Notes: generated by a model not told the origin, from the sequence alone. 37,596 nucleotides of DNA from a bacterium (GCA_021850865.1 JAJZKN010000005.1:1-37596), one strand, 5' to 3'. Numbered from the stretch's first letter, positions 8,527-15,787 are shown. Made by a program: numbers and translations.

Positions 8527-8555
8527 TTGACGTTTTGCGTTTCAATCTGTAAAAT
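8527..8555 (+). promoter_or_regulatory. sigma70-type promoter upstream of rpsP
   Basis: TTGACG at 8527-8532 and TAAAAT at 8550-8555 are separated by exactly 17 bases. A second -10 candidate, TATAAT at 8601-8606, lies closer to the rpsP start at 8645, so tandem promoters are possible. AAAGGA near 8627-8632 would serve as the ribosome binding site. Confidence 0.65.
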
Positions 8556-8644
8556 AAAGAACCATTGCTAAGGTTAAGTTAAGAAGTTTAGAGCGTAGGC
8601 TATAATCACTTAAGGAAATCCGAAAAAAAGGACAATTTGATCAG

Positions 8645-9103
8645 ATGTTAGTTATTCGTATGCAGCGCACTGGCCGACGCGGACACGCCATGTTCCGGCT
8701 GGTCGTTCAAGACTCGCGGCAAACACCCACTAGCGGTAAAATCGTGGCGCACTTAGGCAGTTACGACCCGCATCTTAAGTTGGCGCAGATCGATCTTGAT
8801 AAAACCGATTTTTACCTAAGCCGAGGCGCCCAGCCGTCAAAAAAGATTATAAAGATACTGATCGACAAAAAAGTTAAACTACCATCTTGGTTGGGCGAAA
8901 CGAAGACCAAGCAACGGGAGGTAAAAAACCCCAGCAAGCGGCGCTCGACTGCACCGGTCGCTGAAGCTCCCGAAAATGAAACTAGCGCCAAAGCTCCGGA
9001 ACCCGATCAATTAGCTGACGCGAACAATGCGTCTCAGGACGAATCTTCTCCGGCGGCGGCCAAGCAAGAACAGCCAGCCGAAGAAGCGTCCACCGAAGCC
9101 TAG
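8645..9103 (+). CDS. rpsP: ribosomal protein bS16 with long acidic tail
   Basis: Small-subunit protein bS16 in residues 1 to about 88: MLVIRMQRTGRRGHAMFR, then DSR, LGSYDP and the KILIDKKVKLPSWLG end. The family is normally 80-90 residues; this protein has 152, the extra part being an Ala/Glu/Pro/Ser-rich, low-complexity acidic tail. The start is fixed by the universally conserved N-terminus and an AAAGGA site upstream. It leads the rpsP-khpA-trmD group; rimM, which usually lies between khpA and trmD, is absent. Confidence 0.95.
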   Translation: MLVIRMQRTGRRGHAMFRLVVQDSRQTPTSGKIVAHLGSYDPHLKLAQIDLDKTDFYLSRGAQPSKKIIKILIDKKVKLPSWLGETKTKQREVKNPSKRRSTAPVAEAPENETSAKAPEPDQLADANNASQDESSPAAAKQEQPAEEASTEA

Positions 9104-9145
9104 CCCTAAAAGTGATATAATTGATCTTGATTAGCTAATTTAGGG
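9104..9145 (+). promoter_or_regulatory. hairpin that could mask the khpA ribosome binding site
   Basis: CCCTAAA at 9104-9110, directly after the rpsP stop codon, is the exact reverse complement of TTTAGGG at 9139-9145. The second arm overlaps the GGGAGG ribosome binding site of khpA (9143-9148). A TATAAT at 9116-9121 lies inside the loop, so a transcript starting there would lack the first arm while read-through from rpsP would contain it. Confidence 0.35.
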
Positions 9146-9158
9146 AGGATTTTCTGTC

Positions 9159-9656
9159 ATGAGTAGTATTGACCAACAATTTGTTGAGTTTGTCGTAAAA
9201 TCACTGGTGTCCAACCCGGACGCCGTTAAGATCGATCGCCGGATTGACGAAAAAGGGGTGTTGCTGGAGTTGACCGTTGACCCCGAAGACCTAGGCCGCG
9301 TAATCGGCAAGCGCGGGGCTACCGCGCAAAGCCTCAGGACCCTGCTACGGGCTCTAGGCACTAAAAACGATGCCAGGTACAATCTTAAGATTGTCGATAA
9401 TGGAACCGGCAAAGTCGGCGGCCGCACTGCGTCCTCCGATGACAACGAACGCTTGCCCGAACCTTACCCTTCAGTTGATTCTCCGGCAAAAACGGCTAAA
9501 AAGACTAAAAAGACCGAAGACATTGAAGAAGTCGAACCCGACCTGGAAGACACGTTGAGTGAAGACCGGGAAGGCGACGAAGATGATGAAGACCGGACCG
9601 ATCGCTACTCAAAGACCCGCCGCGAACTGGAAGATCTGGACGACCTCGATCTCTAA
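9159..9656 (+). CDS. khpA: KH-domain RNA-binding protein KhpA with acidic tail
   Basis: KhpA-type RNA-binding protein. A single KH domain fills residues 1-80, with the binding loop IGKRGATAQ (the GxxG motif) near 48-56 followed by LRTLLRALG. The family is normally about 75-80 residues; here 165, because a Lys-rich then Asp/Glu-rich low-complexity segment follows. It lies between rpsP and trmD as in many bacteria. GGGAGG upstream supports the ATG at 9159. KhpA in other bacteria acts with KhpB on mRNAs linked to cell elongation; whether that holds here is unknown. Confidence 0.9.
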   Translation: MSSIDQQFVEFVVKSLVSNPDAVKIDRRIDEKGVLLELTVDPEDLGRVIGKRGATAQSLRTLLRALGTKNDARYNLKIVDNGTGKVGGRTASSDDNERLPEPYPSVDSPAKTAKKTKKTEDIEEVEPDLEDTLSEDREGDEDDEDRTDRYSKTRRELEDLDDLDL

Positions 9657-9665
9657 TCCGGTTAA

Positions 9666-10319
9666 ATGAAAATTCAAATCATTACCCTGTTTCCGGAGAT
9701 ATTCGATGGGATATTCGCTGCCAGTATGCTCTACAAGGCCGCACTTAAGCAGATTGTCAGTTATGAAATTATTAACCTGCGGGACTTTGGCCAAGGAGTT
9801 CGTTACCGGGTCGACGATACGCCATACGGCGGGGGCGACGGTATGCTGCTGATGGTCGAGCCGCTGCAAAAGGCTATTGAGCTAGCCAAGTCAAACGATC
9901 CAGATGCGGCCGTGATTCTGCCAACCCCAAGAGGGTCCAGCTATAGGCAGTCGGCAGCTAAAGCTCTAGCCAAGTCCGGCCGCGGGCTGATTATTATCTG
10001 TCCGCGCTACGAAGGTTATGACGAGCGGATCGTCAACTGGGTGGACTACCAGTTTAGTATCGGCAATTTTATTTTGACCGGGGGCGAACTGCCGGCGGCG
10101 GTTATTATTGATTCGGTCGTCAGGCTTCTGCCCGGCGTATTGGGCGGTGCCAGTTCGGCGGAAATCGAATCTTTTCAGCAGAACGATATGAACATTGAAT
10201 TTCCGCAGTACACCCGGCCGGAAGAATTTATGGGCTACCGGGTGCCGAAGGTACTATTGAGCGGTAACCATGCCAAAATTGCCGCATGGCGGCAAAAACA
10301 CTCCGCTTCCGGCGATTAG
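9666..10319 (+). CDS. trmD: tRNA (guanine37-N1)-methyltransferase
   Basis: SPOUT-class methyltransferase that makes m1G37 in tRNAs and prevents +1 frameshifting. The sequence starts MKIQIITLFPEIF, has DTPYGGGDGM at 51-60, PRYEGYDER at 113-121, and the SAM-binding trefoil knot GNFILTGGELPA at 133-144. The catalytic Asp is in IDSVVRLLPGVLG at about 149. At 217 residues it is slightly shorter than the usual 230-250, trimmed at the C-terminus. It begins 9 bases after khpA and ends the translation block; rplS does not follow in this window. Confidence 0.96.
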   Translation: MKIQIITLFPEIFDGIFAASMLYKAALKQIVSYEIINLRDFGQGVRYRVDDTPYGGGDGMLLMVEPLQKAIELAKSNDPDAAVILPTPRGSSYRQSAAKALAKSGRGLIIICPRYEGYDERIVNWVDYQFSIGNFILTGGELPAAVIIDSVVRLLPGVLGGASSAEIESFQQNDMNIEFPQYTRPEEFMGYRVPKVLLSGNHAKIAAWRQKHSASGD

Positions 10320-10339
10320 TCCATAGCAATCTAGTTAAA

Positions 10340-10786
10340 CTAAAATGTTTGTCTTAGGGCGGTCTGCCGCTGCTTAGCTACGCTCTGCCTTAGATCAACC
10401 GCGAGACTGGTAATTTCCGCGTTGCATTCCAGCCGGCTGATGAGAGATTTCGGTCGAATGCCGCCGGTAATTGCCCGGATCCTTTCTCTTTTGGTAGTGC
10501 CGCCCGCCACGCCTTCAACCTCTTGTACTCTCAGTGCATAGTCCAGACAGTTTTCCATGCATCGGCAACCGAGGCAATAAGCCTTAGCCAGTTTCTGATC
10601 CTTGGCGTCTTCACTTATGAAAATACTCCTTGGGACTGCATAATTACAGTTCATTAAGGCCGGGTTCAAACTGTTTAGCGCATTAAACGACTCCGGAATA
10701 GGCACGAAGCCCGGTCGTCCATCGGGCTTTTCGCCGGAGTGCTCTAGATTAGCGCTAACTTCACCTAATGTTTCCCAGCTGGCCAT
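10340..10786 (-). CDS. WhiB-like iron-sulfur regulator
   Basis: A 148-residue protein with the WhiB arrangement. Cys47 is followed by C71-x2-C74-x5-C80 in CLGCRCMENCLDYAL, then GVAGG at 92-96 (G[VI]WGG in WhiB) and a basic TTKRERIR stretch for DNA contact. The four cysteines would bind a [4Fe-4S] cluster sensing oxygen or nitric oxide. Trp in the turn is replaced by Ala, and there are extra cysteines at 76 and 121. I chose the ATG at 10786 because AAGAAGG precedes it and a sigma70 promoter lies over the longer TTG-started alternative (10837). It is divergent from the nickel SOD gene. WhiB proteins are otherwise regarded as actinobacterial. Confidence 0.8.
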   Translation of the reverse strand: MASWETLGEVSANLEHSGEKPDGRPGFVPIPESFNALNSLNPALMNCNYAVPRSIFISEDAKDQKLAKAYCLGCRCMENCLDYALRVQEVEGVAGGTTKRERIRAITGGIRPKSLISRLECNAEITSLAVDLRQSVAKQRQTALRQTF

Positions 10787-10808
10787 ATTTACCTTCTTAT
10801 AAATAGGC

Positions 10809-10837
10809 AGCATAGTCATTTCTTTAGTAAATTGCAA
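10809..10837 (-). promoter_or_regulatory. promoter of the WhiB-like gene
   Basis: On the minus strand TTGCAA (10837-10832) and TATGCT (10814-10809) are spaced by exactly 17 bases, with TG three bases before the -10 as in extended promoters. The ATG at 10786 follows with an AAGAAGG site between. This placement argues against the longer upstream starts. Confidence 0.55.
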
Positions 10838-10946
10838 GTGTCTTTATGGTTAACCTTTCGCCGACTGTAAGCTGCGGCTCTGAATTTAAGATGCTCCGCC
10901 GCGCGCTATAATCCGGCTGCGCACCGGTTTAGTTATCGTGTTGCTA

Positions 10947-10952
10947 TATAAT
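10947..10952 (+). promoter_or_regulatory. -10 element of sodN
   Basis: TATAAT at 10947-10952, with a GGAGG ribosome binding site at 10976-10980, seven bases before the sodN ATG. The divergent WhiB-like promoter is about 110 bases away, so the region between 10838 and 10946 could hold shared control sites; none was recognised. Confidence 0.55.
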
Positions 10953-10987
10953 AGAGCTTAAGCTATTAGAATAACGGAGGTTAATCA

Positions 10988-11374
10988 ATGAAACTGTTAA
11001 GTATTATTAAGCCCGTATATGCACACTGTGACTTGCCGTGCGGCGTTTATGATCCGGCGCAAGCCGGAATCGAAGCCGAAGCTATCTATGAGATCTTAAA
11101 AAAGTATGAAGCGCTGGGCGAGCATGACAAAACCAGGGCCATTATTATCAAAGAAGAACGGGCGGAACTGGTCAAACATCATTTAATGGTGCTTTGGGCG
11201 GATTACTTCAAACCAGAGCACATTGAGAAGTACCCTGAGCTGCATGAGATGTTCTGGAAGGCAATCAGGCAGGCTAGTGCCTGCAAGCGTCACCTTGACC
11301 CGGAAGAAGGCCGAAAACTGGTCGAGCAAATTGACGGCATTGCCAAGATTTTCTGGGAAACCAAACAGGCGTAG
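10988..11374 (+). CDS. sodN: nickel superoxide dismutase
   Basis: Ni-containing superoxide dismutase, 128 residues. After a 12-residue leader (MKLLSIIKPVYA) comes the nickel hook HCDLPCGVYDP. Cleavage before His13 would free the N-terminal His1, and Cys2, Cys6 and Tyr9 of the mature protein are all present. The remaining ~105 residues are the four-helix bundle of the family. The leader is short and not a Sec signal, so the enzyme should stay in the cytosol. The processing protease is encoded four bases downstream. A strong GGAGG site fixes the start. No nickel transporter is seen nearby. Confidence 0.95.
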   Translation: MKLLSIIKPVYAHCDLPCGVYDPAQAGIEAEAIYEILKKYEALGEHDKTRAIIIKEERAELVKHHLMVLWADYFKPEHIEKYPELHEMFWKAIRQASACKRHLDPEEGRKLVEQIDGIAKIFWETKQA

Positions 11375-11378
11375 ACCG

Positions 11379-11732
11379 ATGCCGGTTGTGCTATTGCGCC
11401 GGATCGTCGGACTAAGTATGGCTCCGACCTTGAGCGAGGGTCGGTTGGTGCTCGGACTGACCGGAGTTAAAAAGGTTAAGGTCGGCCAAGTTTATGTATA
11501 TACACAAGACGGACGGGAAGTAATCAAACGCTTAACGCAAGTCCGTGGCGAAGAGATGTTTTTTGTCGGCGATAACCGTGCTTTGAGTAGCGACAGCCGG
11601 ACATTCGGTTGGGTTGGTCCAGACCGGCTGATTGCTCGGGTGATCTGGCCGCCGGCTAAACGGCCATCAGGCTTCGATGTGTCTGAATCTGAAAGCGCCA
11701 AATCCGACCAAAACAACCAGGGTAATCGCTAA
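11379..11732 (+). CDS. sodX: nickel-type SOD maturation protease SodX
   Basis: S26-family peptidase of 117 residues, matching the small soluble proteases that remove the SodN leader. The catalytic Ser13 lies in GLSMAPTL and the general-base Lys50 in EVIKRL, followed by FVGDNRALSSDSRTFGWV. The start at 11379 is chosen because upstream codons in this frame overlap sodN and do not look like signal peptidase. The last 66 bases overlap the end of the oppositely oriented ABC permease gene, and this overlapping tail (Ser/Asn/Gln-rich) is probably dispensable. It is unlike type I signal peptidase in having no membrane anchor. Confidence 0.9.
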   Translation: MPVVLLRRIVGLSMAPTLSEGRLVLGLTGVKKVKVGQVYVYTQDGREVIKRLTQVRGEEMFFVGDNRALSSDSRTFGWVGPDRLIARVIWPPAKRPSGFDVSESESAKSDQNNQGNR

Positions 11733-12410
11733 GGCCAACAGATCATGCCAGATGCCAAAGCGGGTTGTTCCGATTAGCGTCCAGCGGAGGGCGTCAACAG
11801 TATAGGAGATCGGATTAATTTCAGCGATAATTCGCAGCCAGGCCGGTACCCGGTTAAGCGGATAGAGAGCGCCGCTCAAGAAATACAATGGAAATATCAG
11901 GAACTGGTTAATCGCCTGAAACCCTTGCATATCGTTAACGAAGGACCCGATGCCTGAGCTAAAACTGGTGATCGCTACAGCCAGTACGCTCATAATAACA
12001 ATAGTCAGCGCTAGTTGCGACCAGTGCGGTTTAAAACCTAAAAACAACGATATAACAAAAACCAGCATGCCCTGAATCACCGACGTTGTTGCCCCGCCAA
12101 GAGCCCCGCCGAACATTATCTTAAAACGGCTGTCCGGAGCGACAAGCGTTTCTTTTAAAAAGCCGAACTGCCGGTCGAATATAATCATTGCGCCGTAAAA
12201 CATCGCAGAAAAAAGTACCGTCTGAACCATAATTCCCGGCACTAAGAACTGCAGGTAATTTCCCTGACCGGCGGCTTTGTAAACCGAGCCAAGACCGTAT
12301 CCGAGAGCCAGCAAAAAAAGCAGCGGCTGACCGATGGCTCCGACGATTCTGGATTTACTCCGGACATATTTCTTCAGCTGCCTTAACCACAAAATATAGA
12401 TGACTCTCAT
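11667..12410 (-). CDS. ABC-2 type transporter permease
   Basis: A 247-residue ABC-2 permease with about six hydrophobic segments, beginning MRVIYILWLRQLKKYVRSKSR and containing the family's FLVPGIMVQTVLFSAMFYG and LYFLSGALYPLNRVPAWLR (the loop before the last helices). It is the DrrB-like partner of the ATPase encoded just upstream, the two genes overlapping by four bases. Together they should export a hydrophobic compound. Its 3' end overlaps sodX in convergent orientation. Confidence 0.93.
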   Translation of the reverse strand: MRVIYILWLRQLKKYVRSKSRIVGAIGQPLLFLLALGYGLGSVYKAAGQGNYLQFLVPGIMVQTVLFSAMFYGAMIIFDRQFGFLKETLVAPDSRFKIMFGGALGGATTSVIQGMLVFVISLFLGFKPHWSQLALTIVIMSVLAVAITSFSSGIGSFVNDMQGFQAINQFLIFPLYFLSGALYPLNRVPAWLRIIAEINPISYTVDALRWTLIGTTRFGIWHDLLALAITLVVLVGFGAFRFRHIEA

Positions 12411-13195
12411 CGCATCACCCTGGCCCGCTGCCGTTCCCGCCAGGCCTCGCCCTTACTGACGCTTTCATCACGAATTTCTTTGCCGGTCAGTTTCAAATAA
12501 GCTTCCTCCAAACTTTGGCTCTTGGTGCTCTTTTTCACCTCGTCGGCTGGCGCTACAATCAATAATTTACCATGATCGATAATAGCGATGCGGTCGGCGT
12601 TAGTCTCGGCTTCTTCCAGGTAGTGGGTAGTGAAAAAAATAGTCATATCTTTTGTCTTAGCTAAATTGCCGACATATTCCCATAGCAGATTTCTGGTTTG
12701 GGCGTCCAGGCCTAAAGTCGGCTCATCCAGAAACAATATTTTTGGTTGGTGCAGTAAACCTCTGGCGATTTCCAGCCGTCGTTTCATACCGCCGGAGAAG
12801 GTTTTGACCAGACTGTTGCGCCGATCCCAGAGCTCGACTAAAGTCAGCAACTCTTCTATTCTTGTTTTGATTCGTTTTGGTTTCAAGTGATACATTACGG
12901 CGTGCAACTGCATGTTTTCATAAGCGGTCAAATCCAAGTCCAAAGACGGATCCTGAAAAACAATACCGAAGCTTTTACGCACCGCGCTCTGCTGTTTAAC
13001 GACATTGTAGCCGTTTAGTTTCAGACTGCCCGCCGTCGGCTTGAGTAGCGTGGTTAACATCTTGATGGTCGTAGATTTACCGGCGCCGTTCGGACCAAGC
13101 AAGGCGAAGAGCTCGCCTGGTTCGACCTTAAAAGATATATCATCAACCGCAGTAAAACTGCCGAATTTCTTAACCAGGTGATTTACTTCTATCAT
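12407..13195 (-). CDS. ABC transporter ATP-binding protein (DrrA-like)
   Basis: ATPase subunit of 262 residues. Walker A GPNGAGKS is at 34-41, followed by a Q-loop (VFQDPSLD), the signature FSGGMKRRLEIARGL, Walker B ILFLDEPTLGLD and the switch His in FFTTHYLEEAE. The sequence is of the DrrA/NodI type that pairs with ABC-2 permeases. It overlaps the permease and the upstream MFS gene by four bases each, so the four genes marR-MFS-ATPase-permease form one coupled operon. Confidence 0.95.
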   Translation of the reverse strand: MIEVNHLVKKFGSFTAVDDISFKVEPGELFALLGPNGAGKSTTIKMLTTLLKPTAGSLKLNGYNVVKQQSAVRKSFGIVFQDPSLDLDLTAYENMQLHAVMYHLKPKRIKTRIEELLTLVELWDRRNSLVKTFSGGMKRRLEIARGLLHQPKILFLDEPTLGLDAQTRNLLWEYVGNLAKTKDMTIFFTTHYLEEAETNADRIAIIDHGKLLIVAPADEVKKSTKSQSLEEAYLKLTGKEIRDESVSKGEAWRERQRARVMR

Positions 13196-14793
13196 AGCTC
13201 GATCGGGGAATGACTTTTTATATCTTCAACTGATGTCGCTGGAATCGGATCGTGCGACGAACGTAGCGGCGTTTCACGCAGGATTAAAGCGGTAATCAAA
13301 GCGCCGCCAACGAAAGGCAGCCCGATCAAAAACATATCGTGAAAAGATTTGACGTAAGCGCTAAGCACGTCGTGGCGAATATAGGCCGGCAATTTCAGCA
13401 TGACATTGCTGCTAGTTTCCAGCGCGGATACGAGGGACTGTCCGGCCTGTTTGACCGCCGACGTGGCGCCCAGGCTTTTTTCCAGGTAGTAGGTAAGTCG
13501 CGTGATCAGAATTGTGCCAAAAATGGCTCCCCCTAAGGCACTGCCGATACTCCGGAAAAAAGTAGTGGTGGATGTGGCGGTACCGAGTTCGTGGCGCTCC
13601 ACGGCATTTTGAACCGCCAAAGTCGGCACCTGCATGATCGAACCGAGCCCCAACCCGGTAATGACCATCCAAATAGATAAGGTAGTTTGGCTGGTACTTA
13701 AGCTGACATGCGTAAACAGCCAGATTCCCAGACCGAGTAAAATCGTGCCGATAATCGGAAACGGTTTGTAGTGGCCCCATTTGGTAATTATCCGGCCGCT
13801 GGCGATCGACGCCGCCATCATACCGATTACCAGCGGGATCATCATAAGACCGGACTTGGTGGGGGAATAACCCCGGGCTACCTGCTGGTATAGGGGAATA
13901 TAGAGAATGGTAGCGAACATAGCAATGCCGGTCAGGATTGACATCAATACCGATACGGTCAGGATATCGTTTTTAAATAACCGCAATGGCATCAACGGTT
14001 CCGGCGCCTGCTTTTCCCAGAGAGTAAACCCAAGAGTGAAGACAATAAATGCCGCTATCAGTGAAATAATTTCCGGGCTTCCCCAGGAGTACTGAATGCC
14101 GGCCCATACCGACACCAACATAATGCTGACAACGGAAATCGATAGCAGTGCGGCGCCGACATAGTCGATTTTGTGCTGGCGCTTAAACGCTGGTAAGTGC
14201 AGCCTGGTGGCAACAGCTGCTAAGGCCAGCACCCCAAGTGGTAAGTTTATATAAAAGATCATTCGCCAGCCGCTAACGCCGAAAATGGAATGAGTGCCGG
14301 CTAAAAACCCGCCGAGCAGCGGTCCGGCCACACTGGCGACACCGAATACCGCACCGAAGTACCCCTGATATCTGCCTCTTTGTCGTGGGGGTACGATATC
14401 GCCGATAATTGCCAGCACTAAACTCATAAGTCCGCCACCGCCGATGCCTTGAAGGGCTCTAAAGGCGATGAGCTGATGCATACTGGTGCTTAGGCCGCAT
14501 AAGGCTGAACCTACCAGGAAAATAATAATGGACAACTGGAATAGTTTTTTGCGACCGAATAAATCACCCAGCTTACCGTAGATGGGGGTAGCAATGGCGC
14601 TGGTTAGCAGGTAGGCGGTGGCCACCCAAGAATATTCATTCAGCCCATGCAGGTCACTGGCAATGGTCGGTAGCGCGGTGGCCACAATCGTCTGGTCCAG
14701 CGCTGAAAGCAACATGGCCAGCATCAAGGCTGACATAATCACCAGAATTTCTTTATGCGTGCGTTCGCCGGTTAAAACTCTGGCGTCACTCAT
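13192..14793 (-). CDS. DHA2-family MFS drug transporter
   Basis: A 533-residue major facilitator protein of the 14-helix DHA2 (drug:proton antiporter) class. Family features are LDQTIVATALPTIASDL in helix 1 (antiporter motif D region), GKLGDLFGRKK (motif A) after helix 2, and ALQGIGGGGLMSL in helix 4. It is coupled on both sides: the MarR gene overlaps by eight bases upstream, the ATPase by four downstream. Control by the MarR protein and an export function are the natural reading; the substrate is unknown. Confidence 0.93.
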   Translation of the reverse strand: MSDARVLTGERTHKEILVIMSALMLAMLLSALDQTIVATALPTIASDLHGLNEYSWVATAYLLTSAIATPIYGKLGDLFGRKKLFQLSIIIFLVGSALCGLSTSMHQLIAFRALQGIGGGGLMSLVLAIIGDIVPPRQRGRYQGYFGAVFGVASVAGPLLGGFLAGTHSIFGVSGWRMIFYINLPLGVLALAAVATRLHLPAFKRQHKIDYVGAALLSISVVSIMLVSVWAGIQYSWGSPEIISLIAAFIVFTLGFTLWEKQAPEPLMPLRLFKNDILTVSVLMSILTGIAMFATILYIPLYQQVARGYSPTKSGLMMIPLVIGMMAASIASGRIITKWGHYKPFPIIGTILLGLGIWLFTHVSLSTSQTTLSIWMVITGLGLGSIMQVPTLAVQNAVERHELGTATSTTTFFRSIGSALGGAIFGTILITRLTYYLEKSLGATSAVKQAGQSLVSALETSSNVMLKLPAYIRHDVLSAYVKSFHDMFLIGLPFVGGALITALILRETPLRSSHDPIPATSVEDIKSHSPIEL

Positions 14794-15316
14794 TGACTAA
14801 ATCCTGCTTAAAGTTAGTTTTTCCGGCGGTAATGGAAGAATCGGGTGCGATATTGAATCGAGCGGTCATATCGGCGGCAAAACGCTCCAGAAGTATTACT
14901 AGCTGCTCTATGTCGGAACTGGTCCAGTCGCTGACTATTTCACTTAACAGCTGGTGTTTAGCCTGAGTCAGTTTTTTGGCCAGCGATTTGCCGCGACTGC
15001 TAAGTCTTAACTCGTGAACGCGGCGATCCGCTGTCGGCACTCGTTCGACTAAGCCGGCGGATTCCAGCATATGAACCTTGCGACTGACCGACGGAGCTTC
15101 AATGCCCAGCCGGCTGACCAGTTGCTGGAACTGACATTGGTCGCTGGCGTCGAGTGTGCCGACAATGGCAGAAGCGGGGCGATCCAGCTGCACGTCGGCC
15201 CGGTTAAGCACCGTTTCCCAGTAATCCGAACGCTTAAATGTTCGAATATATGAAGTTAAGGCCGCTTCTAAACGATCCAATTCGTCTTGTTTGATTGAGA
15301 CTTTGTCTTTAGGCAC
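14786..15316 (-). CDS. MarR-family transcriptional regulator
   Basis: Winged-helix repressor of 176 residues. The recognition-helix region LGIEAPSVSRKVHMLESAGLVERV and the wing ADRRVHELRLSSRGK lie at about 89-131. Flanking helices form the dimer interface. The start is GTG at 15316, only six bases after a TATAGT -10, so translation is probably leaderless. A perfect 11-base inverted repeat covers the -35 and spacer of its own promoter, which fits autorepression of the marR-MFS-ABC operon and release by a ligand that the pumps would remove. Confidence 0.92.
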   Translation of the reverse strand: MPKDKVSIKQDELDRLEAALTSYIRTFKRSDYWETVLNRADVQLDRPASAIVGTLDASDQCQFQQLVSRLGIEAPSVSRKVHMLESAGLVERVPTADRRVHELRLSSRGKSLAKKLTQAKHQLLSEIVSDWTSSDIEQLVILLERFAADMTARFNIAPDSSITAGKTNFKQDLVNE

Positions 15317-15322
15317 TACCCT

Positions 15323-15351
15323 ACTATAACAAAATTAATTACTTGTGTTAA
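15323..15351 (-). promoter_or_regulatory. promoter of the marR efflux operon
   Basis: Minus-strand TTAACA (15351-15346) and TATAGT (15328-15323) are 17 bases apart. Transcription about 7 bases past the -10 would begin at or next to the GTG start at 15316. Confidence 0.65.
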
Positions 15352-15360
15352 GTAATTAAT
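15334..15360. promoter_or_regulatory. MarR operator palindrome
   Basis: ATTAATTACTT and its exact reverse complement AAGTAATTAAT flank a 5-base centre, 27 bases in all. The site overlaps the -35 and the spacer of the marR promoter, where bound MarR dimer would block RNA polymerase. Its right arm includes the stop codon of the neighbouring gene at 15356-15358. Confidence 0.7.
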
Positions 15361-15787
15361 AAGGCAGATTCGGATTAATAGTTTGGCCCGACGGTTGGGC
15401 TGTGGTCCCCGATTGCAACGTACTGGCACTGCCGCCGGTTGTGCTTTTCCTTTGCGGAACATTTTGTAATCCGGTATAAGCCGAGCCTAGTGCCCCGCTT
15501 GAACTTGAAGGCTGAGATGCTCCATTTTTCGTCAAAGTCGACGCTAGCGGGCTGGCGTTAATGGCGCTGCCAAGAGGCAGAGCCTGGACGTTAGCATATT
15601 TAGCGCTCGACCCGGTCAGCTGTTTAACACCCTGATTATTATGGTTAATTAGAATGCCGGCGCCAACAATAAAGCCGATTCCGACGATAATGGCCACCAA
15701 GCTGACTGCCGCGCGTTTCCCGTTAGCTGAAGAGTCGGCCAAGTCTGCTTCGTGATCATCTTGATTTACCAGTTCGGTTTTAATCAT
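15356..15787 (-). CDS. single-pass exported protein, unknown
   Basis: A 143-residue protein of unknown family. Residues 1-25 are polar and cytosolic, about 26-48 form one membrane helix (SLVAIIVGIGFIVGAGILI), and the rest is a low-complexity Ser/Gly/Thr/Ala/Gln-rich stretch without cysteines that should lie outside the cell. There is no lipobox. It is encoded just upstream of marR on the same strand and its stop codon lies in the MarR operator. It resembles the stalk regions of other exported proteins in this window, without a folded domain at the end. Confidence 0.65.
   Translation of the reverse strand: MIKTELVNQDDHEADLADSSANGKRAAVSLVAIIVGIGFIVGAGILINHNNQGVKQLTGSSAKYANVQALPLGSAINASPLASTLTKNGASQPSSSSGALGSAYTGLQNVPQRKSTTGGSASTLQSGTTAQPSGQTINPNLPY

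Noticed and set aside
10787-10837. Longer WhiB-like protein from the TTG at 10837 or ATGs at 10819 and 10813
   Set aside because: A sigma70-type promoter (TTGCAA-17-TATGCT) lies over these codons and a good ribosome site precedes ATG 10786.
11223-11378. N-terminal extension of SodX into sodN
   Set aside because: The codons before 11379 overlap sodN out of frame and do not resemble a peptidase; the conserved fold begins just after ATG 11379.
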